Positions 1-9,659 of a DNA stretch of 13,064 bases are shown piece after piece. The stretch covers positions 1 to 13,064 of the forward strand of contig SEEY01000039.1 of NCBI GenBank assembly GCA_004211235.1, written 5' to 3'. Origin of the DNA: Rubrivivax sp. Its GTDB lineage: Bacteria; Pseudomonadota; Gammaproteobacteria; Burkholderiales; Burkholderiaceae. Position numbers and translations under genes: made by a program. The notes below the pieces were generated by a model. That model was not told the origin of the DNA and ran no database searches. It saw nothing but the letters and a program-made list of their open reading frames with translations. Position 1 is the first letter of the stretch. Every line of letters begins with the position of its first letter.

Positions 1-35
1 ACATCGGCCCGCTCGGCCCACAGCGCCTGGCCTAA
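1..35 (+). other. possible 3' end of an upstream plus-strand gene
   Basis: One forward frame runs from the window edge to a TAA at 33-35, ten bases before the nnr ATG. The last readable residues would be IGPLGPQRLA. That spacing would suit a co-directional upstream gene. The opposite strand is also open: from an ATG at 47 it reads MPGSLGQALWAERAD. That reading would place a rare TTA leucine codon exactly where the TAA lies and would leave no room for divergent promoters. Thirty-five bases are too few to decide, and no family can be named. Confidence 0.25.
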
Positions 36-45
36 GCTCCCGGGC

Positions 46-1398
46 ATGCACCCGCTGCTGCCCACCACCACCGCCCTGCCGCTGTTCGATGTTGCCGCCA
101 GCCGGCGCATCGAGGCGCGTGCCCTGCTGCATTCGCCCGACCTGATGGAACGCGCCGGCCTGGCAGTGGCCAAGCTCGCGCTGGCGCTGCGACGCGGCAG
201 CGGGCCGGTCTGGGTGGTGTGCGGCCCTGGCAACAACGGTGGCGACGGCCACGTCGCAGCGCGGCGGCTGGTGCAAGCCGGCGTTCCGGTGCATGTCGGC
301 CACGATGCGCCCGAGCGCCCCGCCCTCGTCATCGACGCCCTGCTGGGCCTCGGGCTGAACCGCGCGCCGTCACGCGAACTGCTCGGCGTAATCGCTGCCA
401 TGCAGGCCTGCGGAGCGCCCATCCTCGCGGTCGACCTGCCCAGCGGCCTGCGCGCCGACACCGGCCAGCCCGCGGGCGACCAGGCCGTGCGCGCCAGCCA
501 CACGTTGACGCTGCTGACGCTCAAGCCCGGCCTGGTCACCGGCGAGGGCCGGGCGCACGCGGGACGGATCTGGTTCGACGACCTGGGCGTCGCGCCTGAC
601 GAGGCGCCAACGGCCGAGCTGCTCGGGCCTGCGCCGCCACTGCCGCGCAGCCCGACCAGCCACAAGGGCAGTCATGGACAGGTGCTCATCGTCGGTGGCG
701 CGCCGGGCATGCAGGGCGCAGCCCGCCTGGCGGCCCGGGCGGCGCTCGCCTGCGGCGCCGGCCGCGTCTATCTCGACCTGCTCGGTCTGCCCGCCGACGA
801 GGTGGCCGACCCGGGGCGACCCGAGCTGATGCGCGGCCGGCTGGCGAATGTGCCGCAGGCGGTCGGCGTCATCGGTTGCGGCGCCGGCACAGGCATCGCT
901 GCGGCCCTGCCCTCGCTGCTGCGGACCCTGCCTCGACTGGTGCTGGACGCTGACGCGTTGAATGCCATCGCCGGCGACAGTGCGCTGCGTGATCTGCTCC
1001 TGGCGCGCTCGCCGGGCTCGTCGCTGCTGACGCCGCATCCGCTGGAAGCCGCGCGCCTGCTGGGCACGGATGTCACGAGCGTGCAGGCCGACCGTCTTGC
1101 CGCCGCCCGGGACCTGGCGGCGCGCTTGAACTGCACCGTCGTGCTGAAGGGTTCGGGCAGCGTGATCGCCTCGCAAGGCGAGCGCCCGGCCATCTGCGCC
1201 AGCGGCGGGCCGGCACTCGCCACCGCGGGGAGCGGTGACGTGCTGGCCGGCTGGCTCGGCGGCCTGTGGGCTCAACAGCCCGCCGCGGTGGCCCACGCCG
1301 TCGCCTGCGCCGGCGTGGAGGCCCACGGCCGTGCCGGCGAAGTGGACGGCGTGCTGCGCGCCGGCGCCCTCATCGAGCGCCTGGCTGCACGGCGCTGA
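46..1398 (+). CDS. nnr: bifunctional NAD(P)H-hydrate epimerase / ADP-dependent NAD(P)H-hydrate dehydratase
   Basis: Repairs hydrated NADH/NADPH (NADHX, NADPHX). The N-terminal YjeF_N domain epimerises R- and S-forms, and the C-terminal ribokinase-like domain dehydrates the S-form using ADP; it is a soluble cytosolic enzyme. The 450-residue product shows the epimerase loop GPGNNGGDG at 60-68 and VDLPSG at 129-134. A linker near 185-205 joins the domains. The dehydratase domain has VLDADALN at 299-306, LLTPHPLEAARLL at 327-339, KGSGSVI at 368-374 and AGSGDVLAG at 394-402, whose Asp398 is the expected catalytic base. It is somewhat shorter than the roughly 500 residues of the E. coli protein, yet both domains look complete. 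The ATG at 46 is the first in frame, and no clear Shine-Dalgarno precedes it. It converges on rnr with a 25-base gap. Confidence 0.93.
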   Translation: MHPLLPTTTALPLFDVAASRRIEARALLHSPDLMERAGLAVAKLALALRRGSGPVWVVCGPGNNGGDGHVAARRLVQAGVPVHVGHDAPERPALVIDALLGLGLNRAPSRELLGVIAAMQACGAPILAVDLPSGLRADTGQPAGDQAVRASHTLTLLTLKPGLVTGEGRAHAGRIWFDDLGVAPDEAPTAELLGPAPPLPRSPTSHKGSHGQVLIVGGAPGMQGAARLAARAALACGAGRVYLDLLGLPADEVADPGRPELMRGRLANVPQAVGVIGCGAGTGIAAALPSLLRTLPRLVLDADALNAIAGDSALRDLLLARSPGSSLLTPHPLEAARLLGTDVTSVQADRLAAARDLAARLNCTVVLKGSGSVIASQGERPAICASGGPALATAGSGDVLAGWLGGLWAQQPAAVAHAVACAGVEAHGRAGEVDGVLRAGALIERLAARR

Positions 1399-1400
1399 GC

Positions 1401-1433
1401 CTCAGCGAGACCTCAGCGAGAACTCAGCGACGC
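1401..1433. repeat. three tandem 11-base units at the nnr/rnr convergence
   Basis: Three consecutive 11-base units read CTCAGCGAGAC (1401-1411), CTCAGCGAGAA (1412-1422) and CTCAGCGACGC (1423-1433). The first eight bases are identical in all three. The third unit contains the rnr stop codon (1424-1426 on the minus strand). The first CTCAGC also pairs with GCTGAG at 1394-1399, which includes the nnr stop. No T-tract is present on either strand, so this is not an obvious intrinsic terminator. It may be a simple slippage product. Confidence 0.7.
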
Positions 1434-3748
1434 TTGCGCGGTGCCGGCTTGGCGGTGGTCTTCTTGGCCGCCTTGCCGGCCGCGCGCTTGGCGGCCTGCT
1501 GCGCGGCCTTGACCGGGTGCAGCGCCGCGACGACGGCCTTGCGGCTTTGCTTGACGTCGCGGTCGGTCTGGCGCACGTCTTCCAGCGTCTCGACGGCCGT
1601 CTTCGGCGCGCGCTTTCTGGCGGGCGGTTTGCCCGCGGCCTTGCCCGTCGCCTTGGCACCGGCACCGCGGCTCGCTGATCGGGCGTCTTCGCCGTCGCGC
1701 ACGAGGCGGAAGTCGATGCGGCGGCCGTCCAGGTCGACCCGGCTGACCTGCACCTGCACGCGCGCGCCGGTGGCATAGCGGATGCCGGTGCGTTCGCCGC
1801 GCAGCTCCTGGCGCACGTCGTCGAAGCGGTAGTACTCGCCGCCCAGTTCGGTGATGTGCACCAGGCCTTCGACGTAGAGCGCGTCCAGTTGCACGAACAG
1901 GCCGAACGACGTGACGGCGCTGACGGTGCCGGCGAATTCCTCGCCGAGCCGGTCGCGCATGTAGCGGCACTTCAGCCACGCCTCGACGTCGCGGCTCGCC
2001 TCGTCCGCACGGCGCTCATTGGCGCTGCAATGCGCGCCGACGACTTCCCAGCGCTCGGCCTCGTTGCGGGCCTCTGCCGGGTTGGGCGGCGCCGCGCGGC
2101 CGGGCCGCTTGGGCGCCTGGGGCACGTTCATCTTGCTGGCGTCCAGCGTGTACTTCTTGCCTGCGAGCAGGCACTTGATGACACGGTGGACCAGCAGGTC
2201 CGGGTAGCGGCGGATCGGGCTGGTGAAGTGCGTGTACGCCGGGTAGGCCAGGCCGAAGTGGCCGGAGTTGGTGCCGGTGTAGATGGCCTGCTGCATCGAG
2301 CGCAGCAGCATGGTGTGGATCTGCTGCGCGTCCGGGCGGTCCTTGGTGGCCTGGGCGATCTGCTGGAACTCGCGCGGCGTCGGGTCGTCGGAAACGCCCA
2401 TGCCGATGCCGAGCGAGCGCAGATAGTTTTGCAGCGTCGTGCGCTTCTCCGGCGTCGGGCCTTCGTGCACGCGGAACAGCGCGTGATGCTTGTTGGATTC
2501 GATGAAGTCGGCCGAGCAGGTGTTGGCGGCCAGCATGGCCTCCTCGATCAGCCGGTGCGCGTCGTTGCGGGTGCGCGGGATGATCTTCTCGATGCGCCCG
2601 TTGTCGTCGCAGACGATCTGCGTCTCCGTGGTCTCGAAGTCGATGGCACCGCGGCGGCCGCGCTCGGCAAGCAGCGCCCGGTAGACCTCGTGCAGATGCA
2701 GCAGATGCGGCACCAGCTCGCGCCGCTTGGCCGCCTCCGGGCCATGCGTGTTGGCCAGGATGGCCGCCACCTCGGTGTAGGTGAAGCGGGCGTGCGAGCT
2801 GATGACGGCCGGGTAGAACTGGTAGGCGCTGACGGTGCCGTCGGTGGAGACGAGCATGTCGCAGACCATGCTGAGCCGGTCTTCATACGGGTTCAGCGAG
2901 CACAGGCCGTTGGAGAGCTTCTCCGGCAGCATCGGGATGACGCGGCGCGGAAAGTAGACGGACGTGGCGCGCTCGTAGGCATCGGCATCCAGCGGCTCGC
3001 CGGGCTTGACGTAGTGCGACACGTCGGCGATGGCGACCAGCAGGCGCCAGCCCTCGATGGCCTTCTTGCCACGGCCCTGCTTGAAGGGCTCGCAGTAGAC
3101 GGCATCGTCGAAATCGCGCGCGTCCTCGCCGTCGATGGTGACGAGGGGCACGTCGCGCAGGTCGACGCGGCCCTTCAGGTCGGCGGCGCGCATCTTCTCG
3201 GGCAGCTTGGCGGACTGCGCCAGCGTTTCCGGGCTGAAGCGGTGCGGCACGTCGTACTTGCGCACGGCGATCTCGATCTCCATGCCGGGGTCGTCGATCT
3301 CGCCCAGCACCTCGACGACGCGGCCGACCGGCTGCGAATACAGCGACGGCGGCTCGGTCAGCTCGACGGCGACCACCTGCCCCGCGGTCGCATTGGCAAT
3401 GCCGTTCTTCGGAATGAGGATGTCCTGCCCCATGCGCCGGTCTTCAGGGGCGACGAGCCAGATGCCGGACTCCAGCAGCAGTCGGCCGATGAGCGGCCGC
3501 TTCTTGCGCTCCAGGATTTCCAGCACCTTGCCTTCCGGGCGGCCACGCTTGTCGAAGCGCACGACCCTCACACGCAGGCGGTCGCCATGCATGACGGTGT
3601 GCGTCTCCTGCGATGACAGGTAGACGTCTGCCGAGCCGTCGTCGGGAATCAGGAAGCCATGGCCGTCCCGGTGCCCCTGCAACGTGCCTTCGACCTCGCC
3701 GAGCAAGCCGGCGCCTTCGCCCTTAGGCGAGCTGTTAGCGTTCTTCAA
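1424..3748 (-). CDS. rnr: ribonuclease R, 3'-5' exoribonuclease
   Basis: Processive 3'-5' hydrolytic exonuclease that degrades structured RNA, rRNA fragments and mRNA. The 774-residue frame shows a cold-shock-type RNA-binding region (QGHRDGHGFLIPDDG at 24-38, then HGDRLRV), and a second one around 85-150. The RNB catalytic domain carries TIDGEDARDFDDAV at 204-217, whose Asp206, Asp212, Asp214 and Asp215 match the metal-binding aspartates. An S1 domain spans about 602-683, and a Lys/Arg/Ala-rich basic tail runs 691-774. The N-terminal helix-turn-helix of E. coli RNase R is absent, which I recall being common in Comamonadaceae-like species. The start is uncertain: no in-frame ATG exists between the upstream stop and the conserved domain. 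The outermost candidate is TTG at 3748. A TTG at 3706 is preceded, seven bases away, by GAAGG (3714-3718), a better ribosome site. It is transcribed divergently from the tRNA gene. Confidence 0.95.
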   Translation of the reverse strand: MKNANSSPKGEGAGLLGEVEGTLQGHRDGHGFLIPDDGSADVYLSSQETHTVMHGDRLRVRVVRFDKRGRPEGKVLEILERKKRPLIGRLLLESGIWLVAPEDRRMGQDILIPKNGIANATAGQVVAVELTEPPSLYSQPVGRVVEVLGEIDDPGMEIEIAVRKYDVPHRFSPETLAQSAKLPEKMRAADLKGRVDLRDVPLVTIDGEDARDFDDAVYCEPFKQGRGKKAIEGWRLLVAIADVSHYVKPGEPLDADAYERATSVYFPRRVIPMLPEKLSNGLCSLNPYEDRLSMVCDMLVSTDGTVSAYQFYPAVISSHARFTYTEVAAILANTHGPEAAKRRELVPHLLHLHEVYRALLAERGRRGAIDFETTETQIVCDDNGRIEKIIPRTRNDAHRLIEEAMLAANTCSADFIESNKHHALFRVHEGPTPEKRTTLQNYLRSLGIGMGVSDDPTPREFQQIAQATKDRPDAQQIHTMLLRSMQQAIYTGTNSGHFGLAYPAYTHFTSPIRRYPDLLVHRVIKCLLAGKKYTLDASKMNVPQAPKRPGRAAPPNPAEARNEAERWEVVGAHCSANERRADEASRDVEAWLKCRYMRDRLGEEFAGTVSAVTSFGLFVQLDALYVEGLVHITELGGEYYRFDDVRQELRGERTGIRYATGARVQVQVSRVDLDGRRIDFRLVRDGEDARSASRGAGAKATGKAAGKPPARKRAPKTAVETLEDVRQTDRDVKQSRKAVVAALHPVKAAQQAAKRAAGKAAKKTTAKPAPRKRR
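3714..3718 (-). promoter_or_regulatory. Shine-Dalgarno-like GAAGG supporting an internal TTG start of rnr at 3706
   Basis: On the minus strand GAAGG is followed by CGCCGGC and then TTG (3706-3704). The outer TTG at 3748 has no purine-rich site at a usable distance. If 3706 is used, RNase R begins MLGEVEGTLQGHRDG and is 760 residues long. All recognised domains stay intact. Confidence 0.4.
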
Positions 3749-3755
3749 GTTTTTG

Positions 3756-3761
3756 ATGATA
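3756..3761 (-). promoter_or_regulatory. possible -10 box for rnr
   Basis: The minus strand reads TATCAT, five of six matches to TATAAT, inside the only AT-rich stretch upstream of rnr. No good -35 hexamer is seen 16-18 bases further upstream. Transcription from it would start near 3749, which would make the TTG at 3748 essentially leaderless and gives some support to the inner start at 3706. Confidence 0.3.
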
Positions 3762-3765
3762 TAGT
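3760..3765 (+). promoter_or_regulatory. possible -10 box for tRNA-Leu
   Basis: The plus strand reads TATAGT, five of six matches to TATAAT. It would start a transcript near 3772, about 46 bases before the tRNA 5' end. The -35 is poor: TTAGCG at 3735-3740, with a long 19-base spacer. It overlaps the candidate rnr -10 on the other strand, so the two divergent promoters may share the same few bases. Confidence 0.33.
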
Positions 3766-3773
3766 CTCTGTTT

Positions 3774-3791
3774 TCCTGAAACGGCTCAGGA
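3774..3791. repeat. short inverted repeat in the rnr/tRNA-Leu divergent spacer
   Basis: TCCTGA (3774-3779) and TCAGGA (3786-3791) form perfect 6-base arms around the 6-base loop AACGGC. The repeat lies between the candidate promoter boxes and the tRNA. It could be an operator or a leader hairpin of the pre-tRNA; the sequence does not tell which. Confidence 0.35.
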
Positions 3792-3817
3792 CTTCAACCA
3801 GAAGTTTTGAGCACCTT

Positions 3818-3879
<62 letters not shown>

Positions 3880-3902
<23 letters not shown>

Positions 3903-3970
3903 AACAAAAGAAAAATGGCCGACGCGCAAGCGCCGGCCATTTTTCTTTGGTGCCCAGGAGAGGACTCGAA
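3880..3970. repeat. perfect 25-base inverted copy of the tRNA-Leu 3' end across its terminator
   Basis: Bases 3880-3904 (T-loop, T-stem 3' strand, acceptor 3' strand, CCA and two further A's) recur exactly as the reverse complement at 3946-3970. The terminator hairpin lies between the arms and shares TTT 3946-3948 with the right arm. Together they form an almost continuous inverted repeat of roughly 90 bases. The copied portion begins precisely at the T-loop. The 5' half of the T-stem is not duplicated, so the right copy cannot fold as a tRNA arm by itself. Confidence 0.92.
3907..3948. terminator. bidirectional intrinsic terminator between tRNA-Leu and the minus-strand operon
   Basis: Perfect 15-base arms AAAGAAAAATGGCCG (3907-3921) and CGGCCATTTTTCTTT (3934-3948) enclose a 12-base GC-rich loop. 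The GC-rich stem core is followed by a T-rich run on both strands. It can therefore stop the tRNA-Leu transcript (+) and the transcript leaving the phosphoribosyltransferase gene (-). Confidence 0.9.
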
Positions 3971-4166
3971 AGGCGCGTCGTAGTGGACCGAGGACAAGCC
4001 AGTGGCTTGTCCGACGCCTCGACGAAGGTCACGCGCCTGTGGCGCGGGGCCGGCCGCCGGGGTCGCGGTACGTGACCGAGTCCCGGGCGATGGGCCCTCG
4101 ATGGGCCCTTCGTCGAGTGGTGGCACAAACCGAGGTTCTTCTTCGATCCGCGCCACGAAGCCGTCC
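3971..4166. repeat. non-coding, highly self-complementary intergenic stretch
   Basis: No credible gene is seen here. Several pairings nest in under 150 bases. GGACAAGCC (3992-4000) pairs with GGCTTGTCC (4004-4012) over a 3-base loop. CTCGACGAAGG (4018-4028) pairs with CCTTCGTCGAG (4107-4117). GGTCACG (4027-4033) pairs with CGTGACC (4071-4077). CGCGCC (4032-4037) pairs with GGCGCG (4041-4046). GATGGGCCCT occurs twice in direct orientation (4089-4098, 4100-4109), so GGGCCC can also form a hairpin. The layout suggests a branched RNA or a dispersed palindromic repeat; neither can be shown from one copy. On the minus strand it is the 3' untranslated end of the long operon. Confidence 0.6.
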
Positions 4167-4688
4167 TCAAACGACGAACTTCTTCGCCAGCGCTTCCGGC
4201 CCCATGCCGTCGTACTCCTCGAACGGCTGATGAATCCACGGCGAGGTTTCCAGCATCTCGACGTAGTAGTCCGGGGTGTAGCCCGACACCTTCTTCGTCC
4301 AGATGACAGCCGAGCGCAGTTCCTGGATCGACGGCATGCCGCGCAACCGCTCCACCACGGCCTTCAGCGTGACGCCGGAGTCGGCCAGGTCGTCCACCAG
4401 CAGCACCCGGCCGGCCAGTTCGCCCTTGGGCATGGTGATGTACTTGGCCAGGTCCAGCCGGCCCTGGATGGTGCCGGCCTCGGCACGGTAGGAACTGGTG
4501 GACATGATGCCCAGCGGCTTGTCGAACACGCGCGACAGCACGTCGCCCGGGCGCATGCCGCCGCGGGCCAGGCACAGGATCTGGTCGAACTGCCAGCCCG
4601 AGGCGTGCACCTTGAGCGCCAGACGCTCGGTCAGCAGGTGGTACTCGTCCCAGGACACGTAGAGGTGTTTGCCGTCGTCGGTCAGCAT
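4167..4688 (-). CDS. purine-type phosphoribosyltransferase
   Basis: A type I phosphoribosyltransferase of 173 residues, transferring a base onto PRPP in the cytosol. The PRPP-binding motif is LLVDDLADSGVTL at about 96-108, with the paired acidic residues Asp99-Asp100. An upstream loop ARGGMRPGDVLSR lies at 41-53. The C-terminal EMLETSPWIHQPFEEYDG (144-161) resembles Gpt-like and related bacterial phosphoribosyltransferases that act on xanthine, guanine or hypoxanthine. The exact base cannot be read from sequence. The frame stays open upstream to 4811, inside purA. I prefer the ATG at 4688 because GGAG stands nine bases before it and because the upstream residues (Pro/Arg/Ser-rich) look like out-of-frame purA. 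It follows purA by 28 bases and is probably the last gene of the operon. Confidence 0.88.
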   Translation of the reverse strand: MLTDDGKHLYVSWDEYHLLTERLALKVHASGWQFDQILCLARGGMRPGDVLSRVFDKPLGIMSTSSYRAEAGTIQGRLDLAKYITMPKGELAGRVLLVDDLADSGVTLKAVVERLRGMPSIQELRSAVIWTKKVSGYTPDYYVEMLETSPWIHQPFEEYDGMGPEALAKKFVV

Positions 4689-4716
4689 GGTGGGGCGTCT
4701 CCGTGGATTGGGTGGG

Positions 4717-7259
<2,543 letters not shown>

Positions 7260-7286
7260 GGGCGCGGGGAGGCGGTTAAAAAAGGC

Positions 7287-7308
7287 ATTCTACCGGCGCC
7301 CTCGCCGG
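7287..7308 (-). promoter_or_regulatory. possible hisZ promoter -10 beside a GC hairpin
   Basis: In the 61-base gap before hisZ the minus strand reads TAGAAT (7292-7287), five of six to TATAAT, followed by a T7 run. Just upstream is a hairpin with arms CCGGCG/CGCCGG (7293-7298, 7303-7308) and a 4-base loop. No matching -35 is evident. Alternatively the hairpin and the T-run act as a weak attenuator, but nine bases separate the stem from the T's, which is unlike a standard terminator. Confidence 0.25.
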
Positions 7309-7320
7309 CCAGCCCTCAGA

Positions 7321-7503
7321 TCAGCGCAACCACAGCAGACCAGACAGGCCGAGCAGCATGCTGGCCAGGCCGATGAAGCGGATCTGCCCATCGCTCATCG
7401 CCAGGATCCGGCTGAAGAACTCGCGCCACCGCACCGGGCTGATGAAGGGCATGAGACCTTCGATGATCAGCATCAGCGCGAATGCCGCGAGCAGTTCGCT
7501 CAC
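7321..7503 (-). CDS. DUF2065 (YjeT-like) small inner-membrane protein
   Basis: A 60-residue protein with two hydrophobic segments, about 4-20 and 42-58, joined by a basic/polar loop with RWREFF. This is the DUF2065 pattern, and E. coli YjeT sits in the same place between hflC and purA. The function is unknown; the context suggests a membrane partner near HflKC. The start is GTG at 7503, overlapping the hflC TGA by four bases (GTGA), so translation is probably coupled. Short length is normal for the family. Confidence 0.88.
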   Translation of the reverse strand: MSELLAAFALMLIIEGLMPFISPVRWREFFSRILAMSDGQIRFIGLASMLLGLSGLLWLR

Positions 7504-8396
7504 TTGCGCGCTGGCGCTGCTGCCGGGGCGGGGCCGCTGCCGCGCATGGCCTTGAAGAACTCGCTGTTCGGGTCGAGGACCATCACATCGCTCTTGCTGC
7601 GGAAGCTCGCGCGGTAGGCCTCCAGCGAGCGGTAGAACTGGGCGAACTGCGGGTCACGGCCGAAGGCCTCGGCGTAGATCGACGTTGCCTTGGCATCGCC
7701 CTCACCCATGATCTTCTGCGCGTCGCGCGTCGCCTCGGCGACGATGATTTCGCGCTGGCGATCGGCCTCGGCCTTGATCTTCTCGCCCTCGGCAGCGCCG
7801 GTGGAGCGAGCCTCGGCCGCCACGCGCTGGCGTTCGGACTGCATGCGGCGGTAGACCGAATCCGTGATGCTCGAGGCGAAGTCCACGCGCTTGATGCGCA
7901 CGTCGACCACCTCGATGCCGAACTGCTTGGCCTCATCGGCCAGGCGCTTGCGCACGTCGTTCATGACCTTCTCCCGCTCGGTGGCCAGCACGGCCAGCAC
8001 GGTGCGCTTGGTCACTTCCTCGTTGAAGGCGGCCTGCACGATGGGCGCGAGGCGGTTCTCGATGTTGCGGATGTCGGCGCCGTTGTTGCGGATGAACTGA
8101 CGCGGCTCGGTGATGCGCCACTTGATGAGCCAGTCGATGACGAGGCTCTTCTTCTCGGCGGTGAAGATCGGGCGCGACTCCGGGCTGTCGAGCGTCTGCA
8201 CGCGGCGGTCAAGCATCACGACGTTCTGGAACGGCGGCGGCAGCTTGAACTTCAGGCCCGGCTCGGTGATGACTTCCTTGATCTCTCCCAAAGCGTAGAC
8301 GGCGGCGAACTGGCGCTGGTCGACGATGAAGAGCGTGGAGGACAACAGCATCAGCGCGACGAGGGCGCCGGCGACGATGGCGGCAATACGGTTCAT
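7500..8396 (-). CDS. hflC: HflC, FtsH-modulator stomatin/prohibitin-family protein
   Basis: HflC forms with HflK a large periplasm-facing assembly that encloses and modulates the FtsH membrane protease. The 298-residue product has one N-terminal membrane anchor at about 4-24 (IAAIVAGALVALMLLSS). It continues directly into a Band 7/SPFH domain: VDQRQFAAVYALGEIKEV, GLKFKLPPPFQNVVMLDRRVQT. A long helical, charged region follows (RQRVAAEARSTGAAEGEKIKA and on), typical of the family. It ends in an Ala/Pro-rich tail. The ATG at 8396 is preceded by GAGG nine bases upstream. It is 15 bases after hflK and overlaps the next gene by four. Confidence 0.95.
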   Translation of the reverse strand: MNRIAAIVAGALVALMLLSSTLFIVDQRQFAAVYALGEIKEVITEPGLKFKLPPPFQNVVMLDRRVQTLDSPESRPIFTAEKKSLVIDWLIKWRITEPRQFIRNNGADIRNIENRLAPIVQAAFNEEVTKRTVLAVLATEREKVMNDVRKRLADEAKQFGIEVVDVRIKRVDFASSITDSVYRRMQSERQRVAAEARSTGAAEGEKIKAEADRQREIIVAEATRDAQKIMGEGDAKATSIYAEAFGRDPQFAQFYRSLEAYRASFRSKSDVMVLDPNSEFFKAMRGSGPAPAAAPARK

Positions 8397-8411
8397 GGGT
8401 TGCGTCCTCGA

Positions 8412-9659
8412 TCAGCGGCCGTCGCGGCTGCGCTGGTTGTCACGGCTGCGCAGGTCGCTGGGGGTGGCGGGCTGCGGCTCGGGCACGGTGGTCGTCGCCT
8501 GCGGCGGGGACACCGTCACGCTGCCGCTGCTGCCCTGCTGCAGCAGCTTGTCCAGCGGCAGGTAGAGCATGTTCGAGCCGCTGCGGCTGTCCACCATGAC
8601 CTTGCTGACGTTGCTGTAGACCTGCCGCATCGTGTCGATGTAGATGCGGTCGCGCGTGACCTGCGGCGCCTTCTGGTACTCGGCAAACACGCTCTTGAAG
8701 CGGTTGGCGTCGCCCTCGGCCGTGGCGATGACACGGGCGCGATAGCCCTCGGCCTGCTCATGCAGCTTGGCGGCTTCGCCCTGCGCCTGCGGCACGACCT
8801 GGTTGGCGTAGGCCTGGGCCTCGTTCTTGGTCTGCTCGCGGTTCTGGCCGGCCTTGAAGGCGTCCTCGAACGAGGCCTGCACCTGCTCGGGCGGCTGCAC
8901 GCTCTGCACGTTGACGTTCTTGATCTGGATGCCGGCCTTCAACCGGTCCAGCTGGGCCTGGATGGACTTGACGAGGTCGGCGGCGATGGCGTCGCGCTGC
9001 TCGTAGAGCACCGAATCCATCGTGCTCTTGCCGACGATCTCGCGAACGGCCGATTCGGCGGCCAGCAGCACGGCCTGTTCCGCGTCGCGGTTCTCGAACA
9101 GGAAGTCGCGCAGGTCACGGATGGTGAACTGCACGGTGAAGCGGATGTCCACGATGTTCTCGTCCTGCGTCAGCATGGACGAATCGCGCAGGCCGGTGGC
9201 GGAGACGACCGAACTGCGACCCACCTCAACCTGGCGCAACTGCGAGACCGGCTGGATCTCGTGTGCCTGGAAGGGATAGGGCAGGCGCCACTGGAAGCCG
9301 GCCTCGACCGTCTTGCTGTACTTGCCGAAGGACGTCACCACGCCTTGCTGGCCTTCCTGGACGATGAAGAAGCCGCTCGACAGCCAGCCCAGTGCAACGA
9401 CACCCGCGATGAGGCCGAGGCCGATGCCGGCGCCCTTCATGTCAGGCGTGCCGCCACCGGCACCGCCACCCGACGTGCCGCCACCGCGACCACCGAACAG
9501 GCCCGAGAGCTTGCGGTTGAAGTCGCGCCAGAGCTCGTCGAGATCGGGCGGGCCGTCGTTGCGGCCGTTGTTCAGCAGCCGGCCCGCGGCTCGTGCGATC
9601 GGCGTCAGCAGACGCTGTGCCCAAGGGCTGCGGGGCGGAGTGTGGGAAGTGCTGCTCAT
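8412..9659 (-). CDS. hflK: HflK, FtsH-modulator stomatin/prohibitin-family protein
   Basis: Partner of HflC in the FtsH-regulating membrane complex. The 415-residue product has the HflK-specific N-terminus: PPDLDELWRDFNRKLSGLFGG at 37-57, followed by a Gly/Ser-rich stretch at 56-70. A single membrane segment lies at about 76-99. The SPFH domain begins VQEGQQGVVTSFGKY (100-114) with GFQWRLPYPFQAHEI. The extended helical part contains NVNVQSVQPPEQVQASFEDAF. The tail is polar and Pro/Thr/Arg-rich. The ATG at 9659 overlaps the hflX TGA in an ATGA, which implies coupled translation. Length is normal for HflK. Confidence 0.96.
   Translation of the reverse strand: MSSTSHTPPRSPWAQRLLTPIARAAGRLLNNGRNDGPPDLDELWRDFNRKLSGLFGGRGGGTSGGGAGGGTPDMKGAGIGLGLIAGVVALGWLSSGFFIVQEGQQGVVTSFGKYSKTVEAGFQWRLPYPFQAHEIQPVSQLRQVEVGRSSVVSATGLRDSSMLTQDENIVDIRFTVQFTIRDLRDFLFENRDAEQAVLLAAESAVREIVGKSTMDSVLYEQRDAIAADLVKSIQAQLDRLKAGIQIKNVNVQSVQPPEQVQASFEDAFKAGQNREQTKNEAQAYANQVVPQAQGEAAKLHEQAEGYRARVIATAEGDANRFKSVFAEYQKAPQVTRDRIYIDTMRQVYSNVSKVMVDSRSGSNMLYLPLDKLLQQGSSGSVTVSPPQATTTVPEPQPATPSDLRSRDNQRSRDGR

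Noticed and set aside
1..47. A divergent minus-strand gene starting at 47
   Set aside because: It would share its start with nnr, leave no promoter space and need a rare TTA codon early on. It cannot be excluded, but it is weaker than the forward reading.
1856..3616. A 586-codon plus-strand open frame opposite rnr
   Set aside because: Antisense shadow of RNase R with no recognisable domain; composition reflects the codon bias of the real gene.
7260..7320. Intrinsic terminator between the DUF2065 gene and hisZ
   Set aside because: The hairpin and the T7 run are separated by nine bases, which does not match a functional intrinsic terminator.
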